The notes: generated by a model not told the origin, from the sequence alone. A stretch of DNA of 64,000 nucleotides from Dyella sp. ASV21 (GCF_016428975.1 NZ_JAELTT010000017.1:1-64000), one strand, 5' to 3'; shown: positions 16,982 to 27,174, counted from the stretch's first letter. Numbers and translations are program-made.

Positions 16982-19900
16982 GCGCTGGCCTCCGAACGAT
17001 TCCAGGGCAGGTGAGCCGACCACCGCGCCAGACGGCTGCGCAGACGGTCGAGATAGAGATAGATCACCGGCGTGGTGTAGAGCGTGAATACCTGGCTGAG
17101 AATCAGGCCACCCATCACCGTGATGCCCAGCGGCTGGCGCAACGAGGCGCCCTGGCCGATACCCACCGCCAGCGGCACCGCACCCAGCACGGCGGCGGCG
17201 GTGGTCATCATGATCGGTCGCAAGCGCAGCACGGCGGCCTCGTGAATGGCCTGGCGTGGCTCGCGACCTTCGTCGCGCTGCAAGTGAATGGCCACGTCGA
17301 TCATCATGATGGCGTTCTTCTTGACGATGCCGATGAGCAGGATGATGCCGATCAGGGCAATCACCGAGAATGGTGTCCCGAAGATCAGCAAGGCGAGCGT
17401 GGCGCCAATGCCTGCCGAAGGCAGCGTGGAAAGGATGGTGATGGGGTGCACCGTGTTCTCGTAGAGGATGCCCAGCACGATGTACACGGCGGCCAGCGCC
17501 GCGAGTATCAACAGCGGCATGGTCGACATCGATTGCGCATAGACCTGGGCTGCACCCGCGCCGCCGCCATGGATCGACGCCGGCATGCCGATGTCTCGCG
17601 AGGTCTGGGCAATCGTCGCCAGTGCATTGCTCAGCGAGCCGCCCGGCGGCAAGTTGAAAGAGACGGTGCCCGCGACCAGCCCGCCCTGATGGTTGACCTG
17701 GGTGGCGGTGTGATTGCTCACATAGGCGGCCAGCGCAGGGAACGGCACCATCGTTTCGGAGGCGGTACTGTCCGCGCTGCCGCTGGAGCTGCCGCCACGC
17801 GCGTTGGAGATGGCGTTGGTGAGCTGGTTGGCCTCCGCGTCGGCATTGAGCGCGTTGGTGCCGGTGCTGACGCCGGTAGCTGTGCTGGCGCTGGTTACGC
17901 CGCTGACGATCGCCTTGGACATCTGCGTCTGCTGTGTGCCGGAAGCATTGCCGGCGGCGGTGCTGAATCGAATATGCTCGATGGTCTGCGGGTATTGCCA
18001 ATACTTGGGTGCTACTTCCATCACTACGTAGTACTGGTTGAGCTCGTTGTAGATGGTCGACACGGTGCGCTGGCCGAAGGCGTCATAGAGCACGTTGTCG
18101 ATCTGGTTGGGCGCAAAGCCGTAGCGGGCAGCGGTGGGGCGATCCACATCCACGTAGATCTGCAGGCCGTTCTGCTGCAGGTCGGAGTTCACATCGGTGA
18201 GCTGGTTGCGGTGGTCGCCCAGGGCGGTGACCAGCCGCGGTACCCAGGTGTAGAGCGCGTCCGGATCGTCGCTGGTCAGCGTGTACTGGTATTCGGAGGC
18301 GGATTGGCGGCCGCCGATATGCAGGTCCTGCGCGGCCTGCATGAACAGCTTGGCGCCCGACACGGCATTGAGCTTGGGACGCAGGCGCTCCACCACTTGC
18401 GCGGCCGACAACTTGCGCTCGGCGAGGGGCTTGAGTTCCACGAATACGTTGGCGGTGTTGAGTGCCCGTCCACCGGTGAAGCCGGCAACGGACGCGACCG
18501 CCGGATCGCGTTTGACGATGTCCTGCAGCTGGGCAAGCTTCTTCTCCATCGCCTGGAAGGAGATGCTTTGGTCGGCGATGATCTGGCCCATCAGGATGCC
18601 GTTGTCCTGCTCGGGGAAAAAAGTGGAGGGCAGCAGGCGCACCAGGAATACATTGGCCACCACCAGGCCCATCAGCAGCAATACCACCAGCAGGGCGTGG
18701 TCGAGCACGGCGGTGAGCGTGCGCGCATAGCCTTGCTTGAAGCGCTCAAAGCGCTCTTCGTACCAGACGGCCCAGCGCGCGCGTGAGTGCAAGGCGCGGC
18801 GACTCAGCACATGCGCGGCCATGCACGGCGTCACCGTCAGCGAAATCACCAGCGAGAGCAGGATGGCGGTGGACAAGGTCACCGCGAATTCGTGGAACAG
18901 CAAGCCGACCACACCAGGCATCAACAGGATAGGCAGAAACACCGCGATCAAGGACAGGCTCATGGAGATCACGGTGAAGCTCACCTCGGCGCTGCCGACC
19001 ATGGCGGCTTCGTGCACCTCCATGCCGGCTTCCACATGGCGCACGATGTTTTCCAGCACCACCACGGCGTCGTCCACCACGAAACCGGTGCCGATGGTCA
19101 GCGCCATCAACGAAAGGTTGTCGATGCTGTAGCCCATCAGGTACATCGGCCCGAACGTGCCGATGATGGACAAGGGCAGCGCCACGGCGGGCACCAGGAT
19201 GGCGCGCGGCGATTGCAGGAAAATGTACACCACGCCGATCACCAGAAGGATCGCCATGACCAGGGTGCGCTCGGTGTCGTTCACCGCCGCATTCACCGAT
19301 TGCGAGCGGTCCACCGCAATGCCTACATGTACATTGTGCGGCAGCGTCGCCTCGATATCCGGAAGCACCGTGCGGATCTGCGCTACCGTCTTGACGATAT
19401 TGCTGCCCGGTAGCGGATACACGATGACCAGCACCGCATCCTGGCTGTTGTACAGGCCGGCATTGCGGATGTTCTCCGCCGAATCCTGCACATCGGCGAC
19501 GTCGCGCAGCATGACCGGCGCATTGTTGCGATAGGCCACCACCAGGTCGCGATACGGCGCGGCTTTGTTGATCTGATCGTTGGAGAGCACTTCGTAGCGC
19601 TGGCCGTTTTCATCGATATGGCCTTTCACGCTGTCGGCATTGGCCGCGCTGATGGCGGCACGCACGTCCTCCAGGCCAATACCGTAGCTATTGAGCCGAT
19701 CCGGCTCCAGCTCCACGCGCACGGAAGGCAGCGCGCTGCCGCCCAGGGTGATCTGGCCGACGCCGTCCACCTGCGATAATTGCTGCTGTATGACGGAGTT
19801 GGCCGAGTCGTACAGCTGCGCGCGGGTCAAGGTGTGCGAGGTCAGTGCCAGCACCATGATCGGCGAATCGGCCGGGTTGTATTCGCGATAGGTCGGGTTG

Positions 19901-20274
19901 TTGCGCAGCGTCGTCGGCAGGTCGGCGCGGGCGGCCTGGATAGCGGCCTGCACGTCGCGCGCGGCGCCGTTGATATCGCGGTTGAGCCCAAACTGCACCA
20001 CGATCATCGAGGTACCCACCGTGCTCTGCGAGGTAAGCTCGGTGACATCGGCGATCGTGCCCAATCGGCGCTCCAGCGGCTCGGCCACGGTGGAGGCCAT
20101 GATCTCCGGACTGCCGCCCGCCATGCTCGCCTGCACCACGATTACCGGGAAGGTGATGTTGGGCAGCGGCGCCACCGGCAGGTGGAAATAGGCCAGCAGA
20201 CCCGACAGCAGGATCGCCACCGCCAGCAACGTGGTGGCGACCGGCCGTTGGATGAACAGGCCGGGGATACTCAT
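16978..20274 (-). CDS. mdtC: RND efflux permease, MdtC-like, with docking-domain insertion
   Basis: A 1098-residue inner-membrane RND permease, second of an MdtB/MdtC-like pair; in E. coli these form a mixed trimer that exports bile salts, novobiocin and other drugs. Seen: N-terminal FIQRPVATTLLAVA, the proton-relay pair in GFVVDDAVVVLENIVRHVE, and the late LLIGIVKKNAIMMID segment. Its length exceeds the usual ~1030 because of a low-complexity S/T/A/N-rich insertion of about 60-70 residues around residues 772-842 (DNA about 17745-17960). By alignment with AcrB this lies at the end of the TolC-docking subdomain. It overlaps both neighbours by 4 bases. Confidence 0.93.
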   Translation of the reverse strand: MSIPGLFIQRPVATTLLAVAILLSGLLAYFHLPVAPLPNITFPVIVVQASMAGGSPEIMASTVAEPLERRLGTIADVTELTSQSTVGTSMIVVQFGLNRDINGAARDVQAAIQAARADLPTTLRNNPTYREYNPADSPIMVLALTSHTLTRAQLYDSANSVIQQQLSQVDGVGQITLGGSALPSVRVELEPDRLNSYGIGLEDVRAAISAANADSVKGHIDENGQRYEVLSNDQINKAAPYRDLVVAYRNNAPVMLRDVADVQDSAENIRNAGLYNSQDAVLVIVYPLPGSNIVKTVAQIRTVLPDIEATLPHNVHVGIAVDRSQSVNAAVNDTERTLVMAILLVIGVVYIFLQSPRAILVPAVALPLSIIGTFGPMYLMGYSIDNLSLMALTIGTGFVVDDAVVVLENIVRHVEAGMEVHEAAMVGSAEVSFTVISMSLSLIAVFLPILLMPGVVGLLFHEFAVTLSTAILLSLVISLTVTPCMAAHVLSRRALHSRARWAVWYEERFERFKQGYARTLTAVLDHALLVVLLLMGLVVANVFLVRLLPSTFFPEQDNGILMGQIIADQSISFQAMEKKLAQLQDIVKRDPAVASVAGFTGGRALNTANVFVELKPLAERKLSAAQVVERLRPKLNAVSGAKLFMQAAQDLHIGGRQSASEYQYTLTSDDPDALYTWVPRLVTALGDHRNQLTDVNSDLQQNGLQIYVDVDRPTAARYGFAPNQIDNVLYDAFGQRTVSTIYNELNQYYVVMEVAPKYWQYPQTIEHIRFSTAAGNASGTQQTQMSKAIVSGVTSASTATGVSTGTNALNADAEANQLTNAISNARGGSSSGSADSTASETMVPFPALAAYVSNHTATQVNHQGGLVAGTVSFNLPPGGSLSNALATIAQTSRDIGMPASIHGGGAGAAQVYAQSMSTMPLLILAALAAVYIVLGILYENTVHPITILSTLPSAGIGATLALLIFGTPFSVIALIGIILLIGIVKKNAIMMIDVAIHLQRDEGREPRQAIHEAAVLRLRPIMMTTAAAVLGAVPLAVGIGQGASLRQPLGITVMGGLILSQVFTLYTTPVIYLYLDRLRSRLARWSAHLPWNRSEASA

Positions 20275-23200
20275 GGCGCGGGCTCGGCGGTTGCACCGGA
20301 CGCCCGGCGTCCCGTGCGCTGGGCGAGTCGATCAAAGAACAGATAGATCACCGGCGTGGTGAACAAGGTCAGCACCTGGCTCAGTGCCAGGCCGCCGATG
20401 ATGGCCAGACCCAGCGGTCGACGCAGTTCCGAGCCCGTGCCGCTGCCCAGCAGCATCGGCAGGGCGCCCAGCATGGCGGCCAGCGTAGTCATCAGGATCG
20501 GGCGGAAACGCAGCAACGACGCCTCGAAGATGGCCTCCTCCGGCGGCTTGCCATGCTCGCGTTCGGCTTCCAGGGCGAAGTCCACGATCATGATCGCGTT
20601 CTTTTTGACGATGCCGATCAGCAGCACGATGCCGATGATGCCGATCACATCCAGGTCGCTGCCGGCGATCATCAACGAGAGCAGGGCGCCGATGCCGGCG
20701 GAAGGCAGCGTGGAGAGAATGGTCACCGGGTGGATGAAACTCTCATAGAGCACACCCAGCACGATGTAGACGGCGACCAGGGCGGCGATCAGCAGGTAGA
20801 CCTCGCTGGACAGCGAATCCTGAAAGGCTTGCGCCGCGCCCTGGAACGAGGAGGTGATGGACGAAGGCAGATGCACCGCCTGTTCCACTTGTTCGATCTC
20901 GCTTACCGCCTTGCTGAGCGAGGCATCCTTGGCAAGATTGAATGACACCGTGACGGCGGGAAACTGTGCAAGATGACTGATCACCAGTGGCGACTTGGTG
21001 ATCCTGATGGTCGCGATGCCCTTGAGCGGTACCTGGCCGCTGCTGCTGGTCTGGCTGGGCAGATAGAGATCGCCCAGCGACTCCACCGTGGGCAGGCTCT
21101 CCGGCTTGGCAACCAGGATCACGCGGTACTGGCTGGCCTGCTCGAAGATGGTGGAGACAATGCGCTGGCCCAGTGCGTCGTACAGCGCGTTGTCGATGGT
21201 GGCGGCGGTGATGCCATAGCGCGCGGCAAGCGGGCGATTGACCTCGATGTTGACGCTCATGCCGTCGTTGTTGAGGTCGCTGGTCACATCGGTGATCGAA
21301 TGGATCTGCTTCATGCGATCCATCAGCTCGGGCACGTAGTGCATGAAAGCCTGCTGATTGGGGCCACGCAGCACGAACTGGTATTGGTTGGGCGAAATGG
21401 TGGTGTCGAGGGTGAGGTCCTGCTCCGGTTGCAGGAACAGCTTGATGCCGGCGACCTCGGCCGCGGATTGCTGCAATCGGCGCGACACATCCGCGGCGGT
21501 GCCCGAACGGTCGCCACGCGGCTTGAGGTTGATGAGGAAGCGCCCGTTGTTGAGCGTGTTGTTGGTGCCGTCGATGCCCACGTAGGAGGTGAGGCTGGCG
21601 ACGTCGGGATCGTTCAGTATGACCTTGGCCAGCTGTGCCTGGCGGTCGACCATGGCGCCGTAGGACACCGAATTGTCGGCCACGCTGATGCCTTGGATCA
21701 CCCCCACGTCCTGCACCGGGAACAGGCCCTTGGGAATGATTACGTACAGCACGATGGTAAGCGCCAGCGTAGCCACGAACACCAGCAAGGTCGCGGTCTG
21801 GTGAGCCATGACCACGCCCAGGCCACGCTTGTAGGCCGCCAGCGTGCGATCGAACAGGCCTTCGCTGATGCGCTCGAAGCGGCTGGGATGGCGCTCGGAT
21901 TTGGCGCGCAGCAAGCGCGCGCACAGCATGGGCACCAGGGTCAGCGAGACCACGGCGGACAGCATGATGGTCACCGCCAGCGTCACCGCGAATTCGCTGA
22001 ACAGGCGTCCGATCACGCCGCCCATGAAAAGCAGCGGGATCAGTACGGCAATCAACGAGACGGTGAGCGACACGATGGTGAAGCCGATCTGTCCGGCGCC
22101 GATCAGGGCGGCGTCCAGCGGTGATTTGCCTTCCTCCAGATAGCGCACGATGTTCTCGATCATCACGATCGAGTCATCCACCACGAAACCGGTGGCGATG
22201 ATCAACGCCATCAACGAAAGGTTGTCGATGGAGTAGTTGAGCTCATACATCAGGGCCAGCGTGCCGACCAGCGACACCGGCACGGAGATGCTCGGGATGA
22301 TGGTGGCGGGCAGGTTGCGCAGGAACACGAAGATCACCAGCACCACCAGCACCACCGCGAGAATCAACTCGAAGGCGGCATCGGAGACGGAGGAGCGAAT
22401 GATACCGGTGCTGTCGGACACCACTTCCACGTGCATGCCGGCGGGCAGGGTGGATTCGAGCTGCGGCAGCACCTTCATGATCTGGTCCACCGTGGCGATC
22501 ACGTTGGCGCCGGGCTGGCGCTGCACGTTGAGCACGATGGCCTGGGTCTGGTTGTACCAGGCGCCTTGTTCGGTATTTTGCGCGGCCTGGGTGACGCGCG
22601 CGACATCGCGCAGATAGACCGGCGCGCCGTTCTGGTACGAAATGACCGTATCCAGGTAATCCTGCGGGTTCTGGATCTGGTCGTTGCCGTTGATGGTGTA
22701 ATCCAGATCCGGGCCATCGATGTTGCCCTTGGGCTGGCTCACGTTGACGTTGGCGATCAACGAGCGCAGGTCATCCAGATTGAGGCCATAGCCGGCCAGT
22801 TTTTTCGGGTCGGCTTCGATACGGATGGCCGGTACGTTGCCGCCGGCGGGCGTCACCAGGCCTACGCCGGAGACTTGGGAAATCTTGGCGCCCAGGCGAT
22901 TGTTGGCGACGTCCTGCAACTGCGGCAGCGACATCGAGCGCGAACTCACCGCCAGGGTCAGAATGGGGCGGTCCGCCGGATTCACCTTGGCATAGGTGGG
23001 GGGCGCCGGCAGGCCCGATGGCAGCAGGCTATTGGCCGCGTTGATGGCCTCCTGCACATTCTGTTCGGCCACATCGAGGTTGAGCGCCAGATCGAACTGC
23101 AGGGTGATGATGGACGCGCCCGCCGAACTGTTCGACGTCATCTGCTGCAGGCCCGGAATCTGTCCCAGTTGCACTTCGAGTGGCGCGGTTACCGTGGTCG

Positions 23201-23378
23201 CCATCACCGTGGGGCTGGCGCCGGGGTAGAAGGTCTGCACCTGGATGGTGGGGTAGTCCACGTTGGGCAGCGACGACACCGGTAGAAAGCGCATCGCCAC
23301 CAGGCCTACCAACACCAGCGCGATCATCAGCAGCGAGGTCGCTACCGGCCTGAGGATGAACAGGCGGGAGATGTTCAT
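20271..23378 (-). CDS. mdtB: RND efflux permease, MdtB-like
   Basis: A 1035-residue inner-membrane RND permease of normal length for MdtB/MdtC. N-terminus FILRPVATSLLMIALVLVG, proton-relay Asp pair in GFVVDDSIVMIENIVRYLE, and LLIGIVKKNAIMIVDFALEAE late in the protein. It follows the adaptor gene after 21 bases and overlaps the mdtC-like gene by 4 (ATGA). It lacks the insertion present in its partner, with only a nine-residue loop at the same place. The tandem pair predicts a heteromeric pump. Confidence 0.94.
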   Translation of the reverse strand: MNISRLFILRPVATSLLMIALVLVGLVAMRFLPVSSLPNVDYPTIQVQTFYPGASPTVMATTVTAPLEVQLGQIPGLQQMTSNSSAGASIITLQFDLALNLDVAEQNVQEAINAANSLLPSGLPAPPTYAKVNPADRPILTLAVSSRSMSLPQLQDVANNRLGAKISQVSGVGLVTPAGGNVPAIRIEADPKKLAGYGLNLDDLRSLIANVNVSQPKGNIDGPDLDYTINGNDQIQNPQDYLDTVISYQNGAPVYLRDVARVTQAAQNTEQGAWYNQTQAIVLNVQRQPGANVIATVDQIMKVLPQLESTLPAGMHVEVVSDSTGIIRSSVSDAAFELILAVVLVVLVIFVFLRNLPATIIPSISVPVSLVGTLALMYELNYSIDNLSLMALIIATGFVVDDSIVMIENIVRYLEEGKSPLDAALIGAGQIGFTIVSLTVSLIAVLIPLLFMGGVIGRLFSEFAVTLAVTIMLSAVVSLTLVPMLCARLLRAKSERHPSRFERISEGLFDRTLAAYKRGLGVVMAHQTATLLVFVATLALTIVLYVIIPKGLFPVQDVGVIQGISVADNSVSYGAMVDRQAQLAKVILNDPDVASLTSYVGIDGTNNTLNNGRFLINLKPRGDRSGTAADVSRRLQQSAAEVAGIKLFLQPEQDLTLDTTISPNQYQFVLRGPNQQAFMHYVPELMDRMKQIHSITDVTSDLNNDGMSVNIEVNRPLAARYGITAATIDNALYDALGQRIVSTIFEQASQYRVILVAKPESLPTVESLGDLYLPSQTSSSGQVPLKGIATIRITKSPLVISHLAQFPAVTVSFNLAKDASLSKAVSEIEQVEQAVHLPSSITSSFQGAAQAFQDSLSSEVYLLIAALVAVYIVLGVLYESFIHPVTILSTLPSAGIGALLSLMIAGSDLDVIGIIGIVLLIGIVKKNAIMIVDFALEAEREHGKPPEEAIFEASLLRFRPILMTTLAAMLGALPMLLGSGTGSELRRPLGLAIIGGLALSQVLTLFTTPVIYLFFDRLAQRTGRRASGATAEPAP

Positions 23379-23399
23379 CGGTACGCGCGTCCGTGGCGA

Positions 23400-24632
23400 T
23401 CAGGCGTGGGTGGCGGGAGCGCGCTTGCCGCCGTGTTGGGGCGTTTGCTGCGCGGGTGTCGACGAACTGCCGGCAGCGGCCGGCGTGGCCTGCGCGGCAC
23501 GGATGCTCGCACCATCGCTGAGGCGGTCCATGCCATCGGTCACCACTTGCTGGCCTGCGGACAGGCCGGCGGTGATCACGGTGAACTTGCCATCGCTGGG
23601 GCCGGGCGTGACCTTGTGCACGGACACCGTGTGATTGGCATTGACCAGGTAGACATAGTCCCCCGGCGCGCCACTCTGCACGGCGGGCGTGGGCACCAGC
23701 ACGGCGCTGTGCAAGGTATTCACCAGTAGCTGCACATTGACGAATTCATTGGGAAACAAGGCTTCGTCATCGTTGGGTACGGTGGCGCGCAGCGTCACCG
23801 TGCCCGTGCTGGTCGCCATCTGGTTGCTGAGCGCATACAGCGTGCCCGTTGCCAGCTTCGTGCTGTTGTCGCTGCTGAATACGGTGACCGGCAGCTTGGT
23901 GCCGCCGTTGACCTGATGCAGCACTTGCGCCAGCGAGTTCTGCGGCACGGTGAACTGCACCGTGGTGGGCTTCATGGTGGTGATGGTGACGATGCCTGGC
24001 GCGGTGGATTGCGTGACGTAGTTGCCCGGGTCCACCAGTCGCAGGCCCACGCGCCCGGATACCGGCGCGGTGATGTGGCAGTACGCCAGGTCCAGTTCGT
24101 ACTGCGCAATGGCGGCTTGATCCGCCTTCACCGCGGCTTCTTGCTGCTGCACGGTGAACTTCTGATCGGCGAACGTCTGCTCGGCAATGGAGTTCTGCTG
24201 GTGAAGCTGGGTGTAGCGCGCCAGATCCGCGCGGGCCTGAGCCAGGCTGGCCTGGTCCTTGGCCAATTGTGCTTGCGCCTGCTGCTTGTCGATGTCGTAC
24301 TGGCGTGGGTCAATCTGGGCCAGAAACTGGCCCTTCACCACGTCCTGGCCTTCCTGGTAGCCAACCGCGGTGAGGTAGCCGCTCAGTTGCGGCAGCACGT
24401 TGACAGTGGCGACGGGGGTAACGGTGCCCAAGGCACTCAGTTGCACCGGCATATCGCCCAGGGTGGCGCTGGCAACGCTCACGACCTGGGCCTGCACGCC
24501 GGGCTTGGCCTTCTGACCGGTGAGCAGGTGAATCACGATCAGCGCGAGCAGGGCCACGCCAATGATCGCGGCGATCAGCACGCCGCGATGCTTGTGCGGG
24601 TGATCGGCCGCATTCAGGGTGTTGGCACTCAT
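23400..24632 (-). CDS. mdtA: RND periplasmic adaptor, MdtA-like
   Basis: The membrane fusion protein of the MdtABC-like system, 410 residues. It has an N-terminal membrane anchor (about residues 18-38) rather than a lipobox. This is followed by lipoyl half (LSGYLTAVGYQEGQDV), an A/Q-rich alpha-hairpin, second lipoyl half (HITAPVSGRVGLR), beta-barrel, and a Q/P/A-rich tail. The ATG at 24632 has GGAGG six bases upstream. It is the first gene of a four-gene operon with mdtB, mdtC and an OprM-type factor. No BaeSR-like two-component genes are adjacent. Confidence 0.93.
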   Translation of the reverse strand: MSANTLNAADHPHKHRGVLIAAIIGVALLALIVIHLLTGQKAKPGVQAQVVSVASATLGDMPVQLSALGTVTPVATVNVLPQLSGYLTAVGYQEGQDVVKGQFLAQIDPRQYDIDKQQAQAQLAKDQASLAQARADLARYTQLHQQNSIAEQTFADQKFTVQQQEAAVKADQAAIAQYELDLAYCHITAPVSGRVGLRLVDPGNYVTQSTAPGIVTITTMKPTTVQFTVPQNSLAQVLHQVNGGTKLPVTVFSSDNSTKLATGTLYALSNQMATSTGTVTLRATVPNDDEALFPNEFVNVQLLVNTLHSAVLVPTPAVQSGAPGDYVYLVNANHTVSVHKVTPGPSDGKFTVITAGLSAGQQVVTDGMDRLSDGASIRAAQATPAAAGSSSTPAQQTPQHGGKRAPATHA

Positions 24633-24831
24633 GCACCACCTCCAGCAGTTTCACCGTCCGCATGGCCGGTCAAAGGACGCTTCCGCCCTCCCGCAGGCGA
24701 CCACCGTCGCGGCGCGGGAAAGCTGTCAAGACATCTTTAACGATCCTGTGCGCCGCCGGTTGACCCCGCGGGCGGCGGCGTGTTGGCGCAGACTGATGGC
24801 ACATATGCCGTCATAGCGTGGTGATCGCGCT

Positions 24832-25707
24832 CTACACGATGCGCGCGCGCTTCCACCAGCCGGTGACTTTTTCCTCGCGCACCAGCGTGAACAGACCCGA
24901 ACCAAGGATCAGCACAATGCCGATCAGCATGGCCCAATCCAGGTGGTCACCAAATAGCCAGTAGCCGAAGAAGATCGCCCATAGCATCTGGCTGTACTGG
25001 GTGGGCGCCACGCGGTTGGCAGGAGCGTGATGGGTGGCGAGCATCAGCAACACGCCGGCCAGCCCGGCGAGCAGTCCGTAGCCGGCGAGCAGCAACCACT
25101 GGTGCAGGTTGGGCCAAACGAAAGCGGGCAGCATCAGCAGCCCTCCGCTGACCAGCGGGCCGATCACGCCCGCGCCATACAAGCTGACGCGCTTCTCGTG
25201 CGGGCCGGCCATGCGCAGGGCCACCACCGAAACCGCGCCAGACAGGCCGCAGCTCATGGCGGCCAGGTGACCGGCGCCCAATACGCGAAAGCCAGGCCGC
25301 AGCACCACCAGCACCCCGACAAAGCCCACGATCACCGCGGACCAGCGCCGCCAACCCACGTGTTCCTTGAGAAACAGCACCGACAGCAGTGTCACGAAGA
25401 TCGGCAGCAGAAAGATCAGCGCGAACGCCTCGGCCATGGGCAGCGCGGTGAACGCGATCACCGCCGAGATGTTGCAGATGGCGCCGGTAATCGCGCGAAT
25501 CCACCACAGGTGTGGCTTGCGCGCGTGGAACACATCCCGGTAGCGATCTTGCGGCTTACGGATGAAGGGCAGGGCGCTAAGCATCAGCAGCGCACCGAAA
25601 AACACCGCTTCATACGCCGGCAGGCTGCCATGCAGCGACTTTACGAAGGCATCGCTGATCGCATAGGCGGCGTAGCAGGCGAAACCAAGCAGGATACCTT
25701 TGACCAT
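24832..25707 (-). CDS. DMT-superfamily (EamA) transporter
   Basis: An inner-membrane protein of 291 residues with ten predicted membrane segments in two EamA repeats (first repeat about residues 1-135, second about 145-280). It shows the typical EamA ends: FLKEHVGWRRW closing the first repeat and FGYWLFGDHLDW in the second. Relatives export amino acids, purines or other small metabolites; the substrate cannot be inferred here. It is on the same strand as the mdtABC-like operon, 199 bases upstream, and is divergent from the outer-membrane channel gene at 25996. Confidence 0.88.
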   Translation of the reverse strand: MVKGILLGFACYAAYAISDAFVKSLHGSLPAYEAVFFGALLMLSALPFIRKPQDRYRDVFHARKPHLWWIRAITGAICNISAVIAFTALPMAEAFALIFLLPIFVTLLSVLFLKEHVGWRRWSAVIVGFVGVLVVLRPGFRVLGAGHLAAMSCGLSGAVSVVALRMAGPHEKRVSLYGAGVIGPLVSGGLLMLPAFVWPNLHQWLLLAGYGLLAGLAGVLLMLATHHAPANRVAPTQYSQMLWAIFFGYWLFGDHLDWAMLIGIVLILGSGLFTLVREEKVTGWWKRARIV

Positions 25708-25894
25708 CGTTGAGTACAGATTCCAGTCGACATGCGAAACGGGCGTGCGTGGGCCCGTGCTGAGACGGCGGCGCGGTGAAAGCGACGTGAGGCCGCTGCC
25801 GTGGTCGGCTATTCAAGGACGCGGAGCGTGGCCGGAAGGGTATGCGTTTTTCTACGAATATGCATGTGTTTTTGTCGTTTGTGTGGCGAGCGGT

Positions 25895-25920
25895 GCCCTG
25901 GCTAGCTAGGGCCTTCGCCC
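25895..25920. promoter_or_regulatory. Dyads in the promoter region of the outer-membrane channel gene
   Basis: An 18-base near-palindrome GCCCTGGCTAGCTAGGGC (25895-25912; 16 of 18 positions symmetric) overlaps a small GGGC-CTTC-GCCC hairpin (25909-25920). It sits between divergent genes, about 85 bases before the channel start, so a regulator-binding site is plausible but unproven. Confidence 0.3.
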
Positions 25921-25995
25921 CACGACGTATATGTCAGGCCGGATCGCGGTCGACTTCGTGGAATTGCATGGCTTGCTGATCCACGGGTATGTCCT

Positions 25996-27174
25996 TTGTC
26001 CTCTGCACGATGTGTCCTTCGCTGTTCCCTTGTCCTTGGCGTACTGGGTGCAGCAACACCGTCCGCGATGGCGGTAAAGCTCAATGATGTGCTCGATGTG
26101 GGCGGGGCGATTCGCCTGCGGGCCGACAACGATGAACGACGCGGCATTCATGAGGTGGGCCTGGATACGGTCATTCTCCGGGCCAACTACGACGACACGC
26201 GCTGGAGCGCGGGCGCCAGTTACCGCTACTACGGCAAGGAATACCCGTACCAATATGTAAGCCACTTCGGTGACGTGCAGTTCGCCGAATACGCCTGGCT
26301 GGGGTATGCCTGGGGTGACGGTGGCAAGGTGACCGCAGGCCTGGATCGCCTGCCCTTTGGGTTGACGCCCTATCTCAGCAGCACGTTCTTCCAGAGCCTT
26401 GGCAATGTGGTCGGTCTGGAGGACGTATCCATGTTGGGCATCAAGTACGCCCAGGCCATGGGCGAGTGGAACCTGCAATGGGGTTATTACGCGCGTCGGG
26501 CATGGGCAGGGCATGGCACCAGCCATGGCGCCACGTTCTCTATCGTGGTGACACCAGCGGACCCGGGTTTGGAGGGAGGGAGCCGCAACGATGAACGGGG
26601 GCTCGCCACCGCGCGCGTCGTACGCAATGCCTCGCTCGGCGCGTGGGAGGGCGAAGTGGGCGCCTCGGCGCTGATCTCTACGTTGCACAATCGCGACACG
26701 CACGCGGACGGGCGGCGCATGGCCTACGCGGTGCACTACGCCGGTAAACACGGGGCTTGGGGCACCAAGCTGCAATACACGCGTCAGCAAATATTGCCGC
26801 AGAATCCGGGCGATCGACGCACGGTCAGCTTTGGCGGCTTCGACGGTACATTCAACGTAGCGACACGCGGCAATTTCTACAGCGGCGATGTGAGTTACAC
26901 CTTGCCGACGAGCTACCTGGGGGATCGTCTTAAAGAGGTGTCTTTCTACGCCAACTATAGCTTGTACGAAAAATCCGTCAGGAATTTCAGGAACTCTCAG
27001 CGCATGATTCTGGGAACATCGTTCACATTGCGACCCGTGTGGCTGTCCTTGGAATGGCTCGCCGGACGTAACGACCCCTATCTTGGGGGAAGCGGCTACG
27101 CGCAAAGCGCCGCGGCAGGTGGCAGGAACGTGTGGACAGGTCAGTTGTTCATGAACGTGGGCTATTACTTCTAG
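25996..27174 (+). CDS. Outer-membrane beta-barrel channel (porin-like)
   Basis: About 392 residues with a signal peptide ending PSAMA, then alternating beta-strand sequence rich in Y, W and G, ending in Phe (NVGYYF), the classic C-terminal outer-membrane insertion signal. The best start in frame is TTG at 25996; an ATG at 25989 opens a different frame that stops early, so the N-terminus is uncertain or carries a frameshift. Its place next to a LysR gene and a catabolic operon suggests it passes that pathway's substrate. I cannot assign it to a named porin family. Confidence 0.75.
   Translation: MSSARCVLRCSLVLGVLGAATPSAMAVKLNDVLDVGGAIRLRADNDERRGIHEVGLDTVILRANYDDTRWSAGASYRYYGKEYPYQYVSHFGDVQFAEYAWLGYAWGDGGKVTAGLDRLPFGLTPYLSSTFFQSLGNVVGLEDVSMLGIKYAQAMGEWNLQWGYYARRAWAGHGTSHGATFSIVVTPADPGLEGGSRNDERGLATARVVRNASLGAWEGEVGASALISTLHNRDTHADGRRMAYAVHYAGKHGAWGTKLQYTRQQILPQNPGDRRTVSFGGFDGTFNVATRGNFYSGDVSYTLPTSYLGDRLKEVSFYANYSLYEKSVRNFRNSQRMILGTSFTLRPVWLSLEWLAGRNDPYLGGSGYAQSAAAGGRNVWTGQLFMNVGYYF

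Noticed and set aside
15518-18001. An 827-codon frame that would extend the outer-membrane factor into the permease gene
   Set aside because: The extension is R/H-rich shadow sequence of mdtC; the lipoprotein signal starts at 16981 with an ATGA overlap.
24633-24831. TTGACA on the minus strand upstream of mdtA as a promoter
   Set aside because: No acceptable -10 box at 16-18 bases, so the promoter could not be placed with confidence.
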